From Desmodesmus armatus (Eukaryota; Chlorophyta; Chlorophyceae; Sphaeropleales; Scenedesmaceae), in NCBI GenBank assembly GCA_007449985.2, contig VIIQ02000002.1, forward strand, positions 1,364,001 to 1,428,000: a stretch of 64,000 nt of DNA. Reading direction: 5' to 3'. The notes under the pieces are model-generated. The model searched no databases, was not told the DNA's origin, and was given only the letters and a program-made list of their open reading frames with translations. A program made the position numbers and the translations under genes. Below, one piece after another: positions 10,590 to 22,100 of the stretch (position 1 is the stretch's first letter; each line of letters begins with the position of its first letter).

Positions 10590-10965
10590 CAGCACGCGCT
10601 CGCGTTGATGGCGGCGACCCCAGGACACACATCAACATGCCAAGCCAGCACGAGTTCGCGTTGAAGGCTTGGCGACTCACACAAAAAGCAACAGCCAACC
10701 AGCACGCGTTGATGGTGGCGACCCCAGGACACACATCAACGGCCAGGCCAGCACGCGCTCGCGTTGAAGGCTTGGCGACTCACACATTAAGCAACTGCCA
10801 ACCAGCACGCGCTCGCGTTGAAGGTTTGGCGACGCACACAAAAAGCAACTGCCGCCCAGCACGCGCTCGCGTTGATGGTTGGCCACTCCAAGACGTGCAT
10901 CAACTGCCAAGCCAGCACGCGCACGCGTTGAAGGTTTGGCGACCCCACAAAGAACATGCAAGTGC
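10590..10965. repeat. Minisatellite, seven units of about 51-56 bp
   Basis: The phrase CAGCACGCGCTCGCGTTGA or a close variant starts at about 10590, 10646, 10699, 10750, 10803, 10857 and 10913. Each is followed by GGCGAC and an ACACA-rich spacer. Units are diverged by substitutions and small deletions. The units are head-to-tail with no unique spacers, so this is not a CRISPR array. Confidence 0.85.
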
Positions 10966-11197
10966 AACAGCCTGAAGCACAAAGACTGGTGGTGTAACCC
11001 ACCTAATCCGGCCGACACTGGCTTGACATCACGGGTTGGGCTGCTTTACTTCTCAAATACTACACACTCAGTCATATGCTGGCTTGAGGTTGTGAGCCCC
11101 TCCTTGGCTGCCAGTGCTGCACTACATCAAGGAAGCAAAGGAAGAAGATGTGTGCATCTCGGAAGTCGTTCGATTGGAGATAGCAGAAATACCTTAG

Positions 11198-11737
11198 TCA
11201 CGACCTTGCATTCGCCTGGGGAACTTTTGGATGATTGTCGATACTGCAAGACTGTCTTGGGAGCTGGCTTTTGGGGCCGGCCGAGAGCACGCCAAACCAC
11301 AGGTTGAGTGTGGGGTTTACCTTCTCCACCGAGATGGGCGATTCACCCTTGTTGTGAAGAATCACAGTTTTGCAGTGGTCGAACAGGGCATCCCGGCGAT
11401 TGAGCGCCTGCTCACTCTGAGGGCGCACATCTGTACTGTACAAACATGCAGCAGTCTCACCAGCGCAGCATTTCCACACATGTTTTCCTGTGGTTGCAAA
11501 TCCAGTCAACCAATGATCCAAGGCTTTCAACAAACGCTGATGCCTGGTCCCCATCGACATGACAGCATGGCACTGCCGACCAAGGACAAGGCAGCGACCC
11601 ACAGAAGTGCATGTGCTTGACTGACAGATGCTGCAAACCAGGTTGTTTGCAGCAACAGCTACATATAAACACTCCTGCAACACCTGCTGGGGTGTGGTTG
11701 CAACAGCGTCCTCACACAGCTGCCGGACTTGCCACAC
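11198..11737 (-). other. Coding-like block, unrecognised
   Basis: An uninterrupted minus-strand frame of about 179 codons reads like protein rather than low-complexity DNA: it has mixed charges and Cys/His-containing segments (CSICQSSTC, GKHVWKCC) plus VEKVNPTLNLWFG. I do not recognise the family and see no certain splice sites. It lies downstream of SPT4 on the same strand, but SPT4 already appears complete. A transposon remnant or an exon of an unknown gene are both possible. Confidence 0.3.
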
Positions 11738-12569
11738 ATTGCAGCAGCCATCACGTCAGAAAAGCCCTCTCTGCACCATTGGCATGTGGAGAAAGGATAC
11801 AACACACTTGACGACTGGCTTGAGATGCCTGTCAAACAAGTGGGTGGGTGCTGTTACAGAGCCATCATCCCAACAAATTATCAGCCAACTGCTTGCAGCT
11901 TGTATACGCATCTTGACGCCGCTGACTGCCGGTAAAACCACCCTTGTCAAACCCTCCCTGCCAGATGAGCCACCCTCAACCCCAACCACAGAGGCACCGC
12001 CCCTGATGCACAAACAGAAACATCAACCACCACACACAGTCGCAAAAAGGCGTGCCAAATGCAGGGTTGGCTGACGGCCAGTGTGACCCAGCGATTACCA
12101 GCAGCTGGTGTCCATTTGCTGCATACAGAGGCAGAACACCCCATGATCATCACCAGTATAGTGTACAGTCCATGTGCCAGCCCAACAGCACATCCACAGC
12201 AGCTGCTACCACCGCCACCTGATGCCTCGGCCCTCAAGCTTTTCCTGCACGCATGCAAACAACCACCAACCAGGACCAACACCAAGACATAAGATGCTCG
12301 TTGTTTGGCAATCGCCGCATATATGGCTGCCTATTGTGTGACAACCGCATGCAATGTCACCACCTCGATACAGCCATGACTGTGGCTACAGCTAGCAACG
12401 TGCCAGTGCAGCAGGGACACACTACTCTGCATGTGTACCACATCAGGTAAACTTGTGCAGACCATTCCTGCTGTATTAGAGGTCACGAATGAACAGCCCA
12501 TGCGCCAGCAAGTAGCTGATGGGTGCAAAAGGCCACTGACCACACAATGCAGTGAGTGTGCCCTGAGCT

Positions 12570-13790
12570 TCATGCACGTGCGGGGCCAGCTGCTGCCGTG
12601 CTGCCCACCTGCAGTGTCCGTGGTGGTTGCTCGTTCAAGCTCAAAGCATAGCAGCCCGGGACAGCCTTGGCTGCAGACACAAAGACAACCAGCACAACTG
12701 CTGGGTTTTGACTGCAAACACTAAGCTGTGACACATGGTGCTGTGTGTTGGTTGCATCAGCAAATGCCAAGCCACACACCATGTATGCAGGACAGGCGCG
12801 GTGTGTGATGCCAGTTGACGCATACCACAGTCAGTTGCCGCCGTCACTATGATTGACTGCACAGCACTGCCGCTCAGCTCCCCGGCTGCCTTGCTGTGTG
12901 GACCATAACAAGCACTGCGCTACTAGTGGGGCATGCTACTGAAGCTATTACTGGGCCTAACTACTGAGGGCAGAATACACTTACTTGTGTGTTGCCACTT
13001 TGACACCCAGCTGGCTTTGGGGTCCATGACTGTCATCATCCTGCAAGAACCCCCAACAGCACAATGCACAGCAAGCTGACAGCCATGTATAAGCCTGCAC
13101 CCCACCCTAAAAGCTGCTAGGGTTGCCACAGCAGCACTGCGGTCACGAGTGCATGCTGCAGATTGGCTGCATGTATCTACTGCCAGGTGTAATATCATCT
13201 TTGGCAAGGCGCCAGGGGCGTGCCATGCGTGATGGCACAGGACTGTAGACCAAACGTCTGTCATTCAAACTGCTGGGCAAAGCCACTGCCGCTGTACGCT
13301 GCTGCTGCTGGGGTACAGCACACCGCCCCAAGGCCCTCACCCGCTGAAGTTGGGTGTTGTGAATTCGTCCAGGTCCCCATGCAGCAGCTCCTCAGCCATC
13401 CATCTGCAGTTGTCACACCCTGTGTCCATGAACTGCACAGCAGCAACAGCACAACAGCACCAGCACAACAGAACAACGGCCAACCCTTCAGCATCTGCTT
13501 GGCGCTATACAAGGCCTACTCTTGCATACAGCAATTTACACATGCGATGTTGACTGATTTACTGACTTAAAGGGCAGCAGCTGATGATGAAACTGTGCCT
13601 GATTGACACCGGGTGCTTGACAGCTCTCGCATAACAGACCAGAAGCACTCACCTGAGGGCCTGTCTTGACCAGCTTGCAGACATAGCATGCCCTGAGCTG
13701 CTTGTTGAGTAGTGCAAACTCTCCGTCTGCTCCCGTAAAGCGCTGCCCCTCTAGTGCTGGCACAGGCGCCACACGTCCCTGGCCAGCCAT
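12570..13790 (-). CDS. SPT4: Transcription elongation factor SPT4
   Basis: Small zinc-finger partner of SPT5 in the DSIF complex, which binds RNA polymerase II in the nucleus. Four exons join in phase: 13790-13653, 13432-13341, 13040-12985 and 12670-12570, giving 128 residues against a usual 115-120. The zinc ligands are C35 and C38 (RACYVCKLVKT) and C52 and C55 (DTGCDNC). Then come FTTPNFSG, MDPKASWVSKWQ and VPGCYALSL, all family hallmarks. The last exon is read through to TGA at 12570; if a donor at 12609 were used instead, a further exon would exist, but I could not find it. The family's usual C-terminal helix is therefore short or missing here. Confidence 0.88.
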
Positions 13791-14207
13791 CCAGGTGGTA
13801 CGCGCCTATTCGCTGCTGCTGCTGCTCTTGTTGCTGGGCTGGTGTTGTCTGTACAGCCAAGGTATTATCAGAGAACCAAAAGCAGAAGATACGGCCTTGA
13901 CGTGGTTGACAAGCTTCAGCCGTGCCTCCTGCTGTGCTGCTGGTGTGTGCTGCTGCTTGCTTCAAATGACAGGTTGGCCCCGCCGGGTTGTCTGCACGAG
14001 AATTCGTATCTACAAAGAATTATTATGACTGTTGTCTAGAACTTCAACCAGACACGCTGCGTCGCAAGCCGATGGCATGCACAAATCAGAACTCAGATCC
14101 AAACCCCACAGACAGTTGGCAACTGCAGCCAATAAGAAAGCAAACATTGGACTTCATCAACCCAACAAGACGTACTATCAACTTGTTCCAAGCCTCTGCA
14201 CTTGTTT
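13791..14207. promoter_or_regulatory. Shared 5' region of SPT4 and the MMAA-type GTPase
   Basis: 417 bases separate the two divergent starts. It includes a CTG run (about 13813-13840). No clear TATA box was seen. Confidence 0.5.
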
Positions 14208-17200
14208 ATGCACGCCATGCTTTGGGCATTCCCTGCAAGTAGTCTGCACCAGCAGGCACCTGTCCAGGCACTCAGGGACTTACTGGCTAGCTTGCAGCAC
14301 CTCCATGCCCTCATACATTCAGAGCAGGTTCCACTACAGCTGCAGCAGTGCTGCATAGCAAGCACGGCAAGTGATCAAGTGCTACAGCACAGTCAGCAGG
14401 GCCAGTCAGCACCACTACCCCAGCTGAACAGCCGCAGCACTAGTCAGCAACAGGGGGTTTCCCGTCCTCCTGCACCACCCAGCTGGTACAAGCCACGACC
14501 ACTACAGCACCAGCACACTGAGCCGCCGTCGAGCAGCCCCCACTACCTGCAGGCCGCACGTGGCTACTCTGCAACTGCTGCTGCCTCCCTACATGCAGCA
14601 GCCACAGCAATGCCTACCGTCCGCAACAGCACCTCAGCAACCGCCACCAGCACCAACAGCAGTAGAACCACACCAACCCCATTAGTGCAGCAAGCGCCCC
14701 CAGCACCAGGCACACCCCCAAGACCTGCCACCCCCAAGCATGTGAGCCCACAACAGCAGCAGCAGCTAGGCAAGCAGCTCGCCGCACGGCACCTGCGCCA
14801 GTACCTTCAGTCCATCAACAGCAGCGGTTTTGTGGAGGGTCTGGCGCAGGGCATCAGGGCTGGTGACAGGCTGGCCATCAGCCGCAGCCTCACTTTGTGT
14901 GAGAGCACGCGCACAGACCATGCGCTGCAGGCAGCGGCACTGCTGCGCAAACTCATAGACAACAACAGCGAGCTGCAGCGGAAGCTGAACCAGCAGCAGC
15001 AGAATCAGCAGCTCGACACGCCGCTGCAGCAGGGGCGGGAGCAGCAGCAGACGCCGCAACAGAGGCAGCCCCAGCAGCAGGAGGAGCCCAGGCCTCTTTT
15101 GCCTGCAGCAGCAGCTCCCAGCCAGCCAGCAGCACCAGCAGCAGTCCCAACAGCAGCCGTGACACAAGGCATCCTGCATCCACAGTATCCACACCCGCCG
15201 TCTCAGGCTGCCGCCAGCAGCAGCCACAGCAGCCTGGCGCTGCGCATCGGTGTTTCTGGCCCCCCTGGTGCCGGCAAGTCCTCCCTGATAGAGACCTGGG
15301 GGTGCTACCTGGCTGACCAGGGCAGCAGGGTGGCAGTGCTGGCGGTGGACCCCTCCAGCATGGAGTCTGGTGGGGCCATCCTGGGGGACAAGACACGCAT
15401 GGCGCGACTCAGCAGCCATGCCAATGCGTATGTGCGGCCGTCACCTGCACGAGGCACACTAGGTGAGACACAGCAGGCAGGCCGCCAGACAGACAGGTTT
15501 CAGCGAGCGTGCTAGACAGGAAACAGACAGGCAGCTAGCACTAGTGGTGCAGGCAAGCGTGGTGGCACTGTACAAGGGGTGGTCAATCAGAAATGGGCCA
15601 AGTGCTGTGCTGTGCTGTGTGTGTGTGTGTGGAGGGGGGGGGGTGCATCAGCAGAGAGGGGACACAGTCAGGGCCGGCTGTAACAACCCATGGTCGGTCA
15701 GACACCCCATGACTCCATGGGTCGCGTTCGGGCTGATTGTGTGCTGCTGCTGCAGATGGGGCATTGTGTGCTGCGAATGTGGTGTGCATGTGTGAGGTCA
15801 TGTCACCTGCCTCACTTGATGCAGTGCTCACCCTTTCATGTGCTGCTGCTGCTGCTGCAGGTGGTGTTTCTCGTGCCACGTTTGATGCCATGCTGATCTG
15901 TGAGGCTGCTGGTTATGACCGCATCCTGGTTGAGACTGTGGGTGTGGGTCAGAGTGAGGTGGCAGTGGCAGACCTGGTGGACTGCATGATGCTGGTCATG
16001 CCACCAGTGGTGAGAGGGGGGGGGGGGAGGAAGGGGGCATGCATACTATTTGAAAAAGGAGGGGCTGCTGCAGGCCATGCCACCACTGCTGAGCCAGGGC
16101 TGGGAGCATAGGGTGCATCAACAAGGTGTGGAAGGGGGGCTATGCTAATCTTCACAGCACTAGGTCACGGCTGTCTGCGTAGCAGTTGTGCATTGGAGGG
16201 TCCCTGACCTGGCCTAGGCAGAAGGATCTTGTGCTGCGTTGCTGTGTGTCTATTTGCTGTGGTGTGATTGGTGTGATGTGATGTGCTGTGTGCTGTGTGT
16301 CCTGCAGGGTGGTGATGACCTTCAGATGATCAAGCGCGGCATCATGGAGGTGGCTGACGTGGTGGCGGTCAACAAGGCAGACGGGGAGACAGAGAAGGCA
16401 GCAGCACGCGCAGCAAGTGAATACAGCGGCTGCCTGCACCTCATGCCACACAGGTGCGCTGATTCGTTTGATTTATGCCAACCATACCGAGTGTGTGGAG
16501 CATATTTGTATCGCTGGCAAGAAACATTTGTCATGCGTCAATTGGTGGCACTATCTGCACACCCAGCCCTCTTTGTGGACCATTGCGCTGGGGCCGTGCC
16601 TTCAAAGTCCAGGTGGCAACAGCACAATGGCAATCTCAGCACCCATCCGAGGGGGGTACGGTATCCCCTCTCACTCATCATCCCCTGCATGCTTTTTATA
16701 CCACAGGACCCCCTCCTACCGCTTCTGCCATTGCTTTGATCTACCTGCAGGTATCGTGCGTGGGAGCCTCAGGCCCTTGCAGTGAGTGCCCACACAGGCC
16801 AGGGAGTGCCTGCGCTGGCCCGACTGGTCAGCCAGTTCCAACAGGCACTCACAGACAGCGGGGAGCTACAAAAGTAGGTTTGTCGGAGGGTTTTGGTGTG
16901 TGTGTGTGTGGGGGGGGGGGGGGTTGCGGGGGCAATGTGCTGGCGCACAACCTGTTTACACCCGGGAGGCAGACAGGGGTGATGGGCACCAGCAGCTTAC
17001 CATAGTTGACGCTGCGGACGTCATGAGGATCATGATGAGGATCATGAGCATCATGAGGCTTTGCAGTTTGGGGGAGTTGTTTGTGCGCCGTTCTGATGGC
17101 GTGTCTGTCTGGCATGGTGCTCCCTTGCTGTGCTCCCACCCACCCTGTTTTGACCTGTGCATGTGTCTCGCACCCTCAGGTGTCATGTGCAGCGTCAGTC

Positions 17201-17521
17201 AGTGGCCTGGCTGAGCCTTTAGCCCCCCCTCATCCCATGTGTGCTTAGACAAAGATGACTCAAGCCCACATATGCAGACTGTGACCGATTGCTTTGCCTG
17301 TTGTATGTGGACCCCCCCCCTCCTCGCCCAGGTGCCGTGTGCAGCGTGCCGAGTCGGTGGCCTGGCTGAGCCTAGAGGAGCAGCTGCTAGAGGGGCTGAG
17401 GCAGGACCCACACGTGCGCTGGCTGCTGGGGAGGCTGCTGCCCATGGTGCGCGCCGGCACCATGGCACCGCGCTCAGCAGCAGACATTGCACTCGCCTAC
17501 TTCTACCAGCACTGCGGCTGA
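14208..17521 (+). CDS. MMAA: MMAA/MeaB-type G-protein chaperone of an acyl-CoA mutase
   Basis: GTPase of the MeaB/ArgK/MMAA family that loads and protects the B12 cofactor of methylmalonyl-CoA mutase or a related mutase, in mitochondria where known. Five exons join in phase: 14208-15462, 15861-16009, 16308-16453, 16751-16873 and 17332-17521, giving 620 residues. The conserved N-terminal helices begin near residue 195 ([20 protein letters not shown]). The P-loop GPPGAGKS is at about 350, followed by [30 protein letters not shown] and the NKADG base-recognition motif. The first 190 residues and residues 265-335 are Gln/Pro/Ala-rich, making the protein almost twice the family length of about 330. 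A targeting peptide is likely at the start. Start chosen as the first in-frame ATG; 14217 is an alternative. Confidence 0.92.
17168..17218 (+). repeat. Decayed copy of the start of MMAA exon 5 in intron 4
   Basis: The stretch around CAGGTGTCATGTGCAGCGTC and GTGGCCTGGCTGAGCC parallels the exon 5 acceptor and first 50 bases (17327-17377). It carries substitutions and an early frame break, and lies about 155 bases upstream. It retains its own CAG|GT acceptor-like end. Confidence 0.7.
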
Positions 17522-18112
17522 TGCACGACGGGCCATCGATGGCCTGCAGCAATGGTTTCAAATCCAGCCTGTGCCTGCAGCAGGCACTGTACAGTAGTAG
17601 GTTACAGTTGAAGCTGTGCTGTCCTGTGGAGCCACAGTGCGGGACAGAGTTGTGTGGCAGCACGACATTGTGCGCTTTTTGGTGTGCTGATGGGTGGCGT
17701 GTGCATGGTCGGGATGTCTGTACTTGCAAGCAGCTGTGGCGTTGGAGGGGCACTGTGTCGAAGCAAGGGCAAGGAGGGGTGTTGTGTGTTGCCTACGCGG
17801 TGTTGTCAAGACTGTTGCGGCGGCTGCCCTTGCTGTCTGCCAAGCATACTGTACTGCCAGCCTGCATGCAAACGAAGATTGGCTCATTGCAAGTCTGCAG
17901 TGTTTCCTAGTTGTCTAATGGCAAAGTGTGCAAGAGCACAGTTTACAACGTGGAGATGTGTTGCTCACAGTTGTTGACCATTTTTGAAGACTTGTGGGAC
18001 TGTTTTGGCTAATTGTCCCTGCTGCACATGGTGTTTTAGCATCTGGGAAAAGTTGTGTGCTGGCAGTGGAGCACTGCCCAGTTTGCTTCAGTGCATCATT
18101 AGCTATGTGTGC

Positions 18113-18299
18113 TGTGAGACAGTGCCCGGAACCGGGGAGGTAGCGTGATTTCCTGTGGAGACACTGGGAACACACAAGATGGTAACACAATGTAGCTAGC
18201 ACTGGGGTCCCCCACCGCCACCCCAGGCAACAAAAGCCTAACAAAGCAACCTCACAGTACAATAGAAGGCGTCCAGTCCAAAGCTGCGAGTCCAGCAGC
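18113..18299 (+). repeat. Dispersed repeat, copy 2 of 2
   Basis: Same orientation as 137-330 and about 18 kb away, with scattered substitutions and a few short indels. Contains the CCGG-rich TGCCCGGAACCGGGG, able to fold into a short hairpin. Confidence 0.75.
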
Positions 18300-18982
18300 T
18301 ATGTGTGCTGAACAAGTGCTGCACTCATGTGTCAGTGAGCTTGGCTGCTGTCGCACTGCTAGCTGGCTGTTGCCTCTTTCCTGTGGAGGCCTCCTTCGCA
18401 TTGATGTAATGACGCGCCCAATGTAATGCAACCAATGTCCCAGACTATATGTATTTTTTTCAGAGACCGCTCAACCGTTGGGACATGACGTCCTCCTCTC
18501 CTCCCCCCTCCTCCACATGCATCTTTGCTCTTACGCCTGACAAGTATGTTACACTGCTGTTACACAAACTGGTCAACACAACATCACACAACTGAGTAAA
18601 GTACACGCACCACAATACAGGGAAGACAACAACATCTCACCCACAAAACACACCAAACACGAAATGAGCAGTATGTCGCACCTGTCACAGTGCCAGATCT
18701 GAGTGCAGGCTACCTTGCTTGCATTCTGGTACCAGACTACGTTGCAGCAGCAGATGATGCAGGCAGTTGTTGACAGCATACATACTCTGGTGTGCCTGAC
18801 AACCTCAGTAGCAGCACACATCCTCCCAATCATGTATTGCAGAGGGCAGAATGAGCTACCGTTCCGTACAACTCATGCTGGGGACATACACCAGCGATAC
18901 ATTCAGCGCAACAGGCAATCAACCAAACAACAATCAATATTACACCTGATAATAAACAGGGGGGTCACCCCCCTGGCTCCTG

Positions 18983-18987
18983 TTACA
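18983..18987 (-). terminator. Possible TGTAA polyadenylation signal of transaldolase
   Basis: Minus-strand TGTAA lies about 145 bases beyond the transaldolase stop. TGTAA is the usual polyadenylation motif in chlorophyte green algae; position is the only support. Confidence 0.35.
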
Positions 18988-19130
18988 CAGTTGGAGCAGC
19001 GGAACTGTGCCTCGTATGTGGCTGAGTGACAGATGAGTCATCTGAGTCACCTCAGTGCTGACAGGCACCGTGCCTAGGCGCCTACCGTGACAGCGCAAGC
19101 TGAGTGCTGTGCGGTGTCTGCTGCTGCCAC

Positions 19131-22100
19131 CTAGTGCTTCATGTCTGCTGCCAGCTTTGCCAGCTGCTCCTCCAGCTTCTTCTGGTCAGCAGCAAAACCC
19201 TCAATGCCCTGCACCACACAGCACAGCACGGCATGGCATAGCATAGCACAGCACCAGACTTAGGGATTCTTGCTAGCAACACGTTGCCATGATCAACACC
19301 TGCAAATGACATAACCCTGAAGATAGCGGCGGTTGCCGGACATGGGCCTTCCCCAAGGCCATCAAAAATTCTGTGTGCATGGCCTACCACTGCCATTGTA
19401 TCTACTCATCACATAAAATTGCGGCGCTGTTGCTGCAAGACCTGATCGCCTGACTGCCAGCACCATGCTCCACATGCAGACCACCCTTGGCAAAATTGAC
19501 ATATATACCATCCACAAAACCACCCTGGCTGCCCACCTGCTTGAGTTTGTCCACTGCCATCTGGTCTGCCCCATGCATGCTGGTGAACAGGTCAGCAGAG
19601 AATGAGGCTGTCCTGTTGTCAGGGCTGTCTGTCATGTCAGGTGACAGCTTGCGGGGCAGGGGATCGCTGGAGGCCTGGAGCTCAGCCAGCAGCTGAGGGG
19701 AGATGGTGATCTTGTCACACCTGGGGTGGCGGGGGGGGGGGAGAGAAAAGCAAGCAGGACGTCACATTGCATAGCTAGTATGTAGGCACACAGTTGGAAC
19801 GCCAGCTAAAGGGGATGGCACATATACAGCCACCTGTGCACATCACCACTCACAACCATAAGCACCCGACAGCCTGGTACCTTGAGCTCTTGCAGTGGCA
19901 TCATGATCATCTGCGCGTCCCCGCAATTCTAGGAAGCTCCATGTGACCCCCCTGCAGACAAAAGACATCGGCCCCCTCACCCTGCCAGCTCTGTTATCTC
20001 CCCCTTGTTCCTGAAGCTTGTCGCCATCACCACAGTGCAGTAGCGCGCTAGCCGTAGGAGTCGGGACAAATGTGTGTCCAACACTGGCAACATCTACGCC
20101 CCCCCTCCTTACCCTGAAACCTCGTACCACAGGCCCACCATGCCCTCCTCCCCTTTTGACGGACCCTGCCTGCCTTTCCCACCCTGCCAGCACAGCACTG
20201 AGGCTACACAAAGATATCTCAACAAGATCACAAAAAGCTCTCCTCACCCTGCCAGCTCTGTGATCTCCCCCTTGTTCCTGAAGCTTGCCGCCATCACCAC
20301 TGTGTTGTAGCCGTGTGTCTTGTAGTAGGTGTAGATGCGCTTCACACTCTCAACCCCTGGGTCCTCCTCAGGGCTGTAGTCCCGCTTGTACTGGGCCTTG
20401 TGCCAGTCAAGGATGCGACCCACGAAGGGGGAGATCAGGGCCGCACCAGCATCCGCACATGCAGCAGCCTGCAGACATACTGCACACATGTCAACAGTGT
20501 ACTTGATTAGGTGAGTTGATGGACAGCACACCGGTTGTTGTTGTTGCACACCCTGTAGGTGGATGCACAGATATTGTGCTGACATGTTGGAGCGCTGCTA
20601 AGTGTTGCACTGATTGGCAGTCGTGCCCAGTGTACAGGAGATAAGCCCAGTGTGTTGTCCACAAGAGCACGCACCTGTCCAAATGAGAAGAGCAGCGTCA
20701 TGTTGCAGTCCACCCCCTGCCTCTGCAGCTTCCTGCAGGCCTCAACACCCTCCCAGGTTGAGGCCAGCTTGATGTACAGACGCTCAGGACCAATGCCACG
20801 AGAGCCATACAGGTCAACCAGACGCATAGCCTGCGGTGGAGGGGAGGGGGCAAGGCGGTGGGAGGAAAGCAGGGGTTGAGTGTGTGGTGTGCAAGCCGGG
20901 GAGTAGGTGGGGCAGGAAACAGCTGTACAGACCGACCAGGAGAAGCACGAGGGAGGCGGGAAAGTGCGGAGTGTGGAGTGGATGGAGGGATGATGCAGGG
21001 GGCAGGGAGCCTCTCAGCACTGTGGCCGGCACTGGCGAAGCAACAGCTACAGCTGTACAGCAACAGCTACAGCTTCACAGCCCAGCATTTGCACTTGACC
21101 CCGATGAGAAGCTGCACGGCTGTCCTGTGGTTTGTTTACCCCGGCACTGGCAGTGTTCACCGACCTTGTCGTATGTTGCCCTGCTGTCGTAGCTGAGGTG
21201 GGCATCAACCTGAAGTTGGCATCAAAAAACACAAACAGGTCTTACAAGGCGGCATGCGTAGCCAGCATTGCTTGCATGTGACTTGCATAATCATAGAAGG
21301 CTAGCTACACATGCATCCTATATGCCCAACACACTCAAGCTTAGTATGGCACACCCCTGAGTCACTGAGCCAGTGGCAATACACCCATGCCGGCAGGTGC
21401 TGCCGAGTACCGCCGACAGACAGTTGGGAGCCAAGCCACAGGCTGCTGCATTTGCAGCTGTGGTGATGGGACGAGGCTGCCCAGCACTCAAGCCCGCTGC
21501 GTGCTGTGCTGCGCTGTGCCACAGTGTACCACACCCCTGCAGCTGCCTTGCCCCAGCTCCTGCCGCGTTGGGCCAACGCCCCCCTTCTCACCCGCCCACC
21601 ACCACAATGAGCGTCATGCATACCTCTGTTGACACCCTGCCGGGCACAATCTTCAGCATCTCAGCCCCAATGATGGTAGACAGCACGTCAGCAACACCTG
21701 CATGCAGAGAGCGAGTGGTGCAGACCTGCCTCAACAGCCTGAGCAAGCGCTTGCACACGAGCACAGCAGCTGCACAGGCTCTTCAAGCGATGCCCCTCCA
21801 CACTCAACTGCCAAGGCAGTCCGTCAGCTGCTTGCAATGAAGTGCCCAGGCCAGTTACGCTGCACACGCATCACCCAGTGCAAAGTACAATATACACTCA
21901 ACTGGCCTCGCCTTTCTGACGGCGCATAAGGTCAAGCCCCAACCTCTGCTCCTCCCGCCTCCCAAACCCTAAACCCTGAAACCCCCATTCCCACCTGCCA
22001 TGGGCCTGCTGGGGTCCTGGGGTCCCTTGATGCCCCGTGCCTGCTGCAGGGCTTGATGCAGGAAGGGCTGGTACTCAGCTTCCTGCACAGCCTTGTATAC

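Larger units (their letters stand above)
9328..12569. other. Repeat-rich region without a recognised gene
   Basis: About 3.2 kb between the mobile element and the SPT4 stop. It contains a minisatellite (10590-10965) and a coding-like minus-strand block (11198-11737). Two more minus-strand blocks (about 9620-9970 and 10190-10560) look mildly coding-like but match nothing I know. A 30-base phrase containing GACTGGTGGTG occurs on both sides of the minisatellite (10331-10360 and 10973-11004). Transposon debris is the best guess. Confidence 0.4.
17522..19130. other. Convergent 3' flanks of MMAA and transaldolase
   Basis: About 1.6 kb with no convincing exon. It holds the second copy of the dispersed repeat (18113-18299). 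The only open frames are short and compositionally biased. Confidence 0.5.

Noticed and set aside
10590..10965. Regularly spaced repeats considered as a CRISPR array
   Set aside because: Units are contiguous and diverged with no unique spacers, the genome is eukaryotic and there are no cas genes.
14766..15419. Long minus-strand open frame of 217 codons opposite MMAA exon 1
   Set aside because: It is the antisense shadow of the CAG-rich exon; CAG repeats read as Leu/Cys-rich frames on the other strand. The plus strand has the GTPase motifs.
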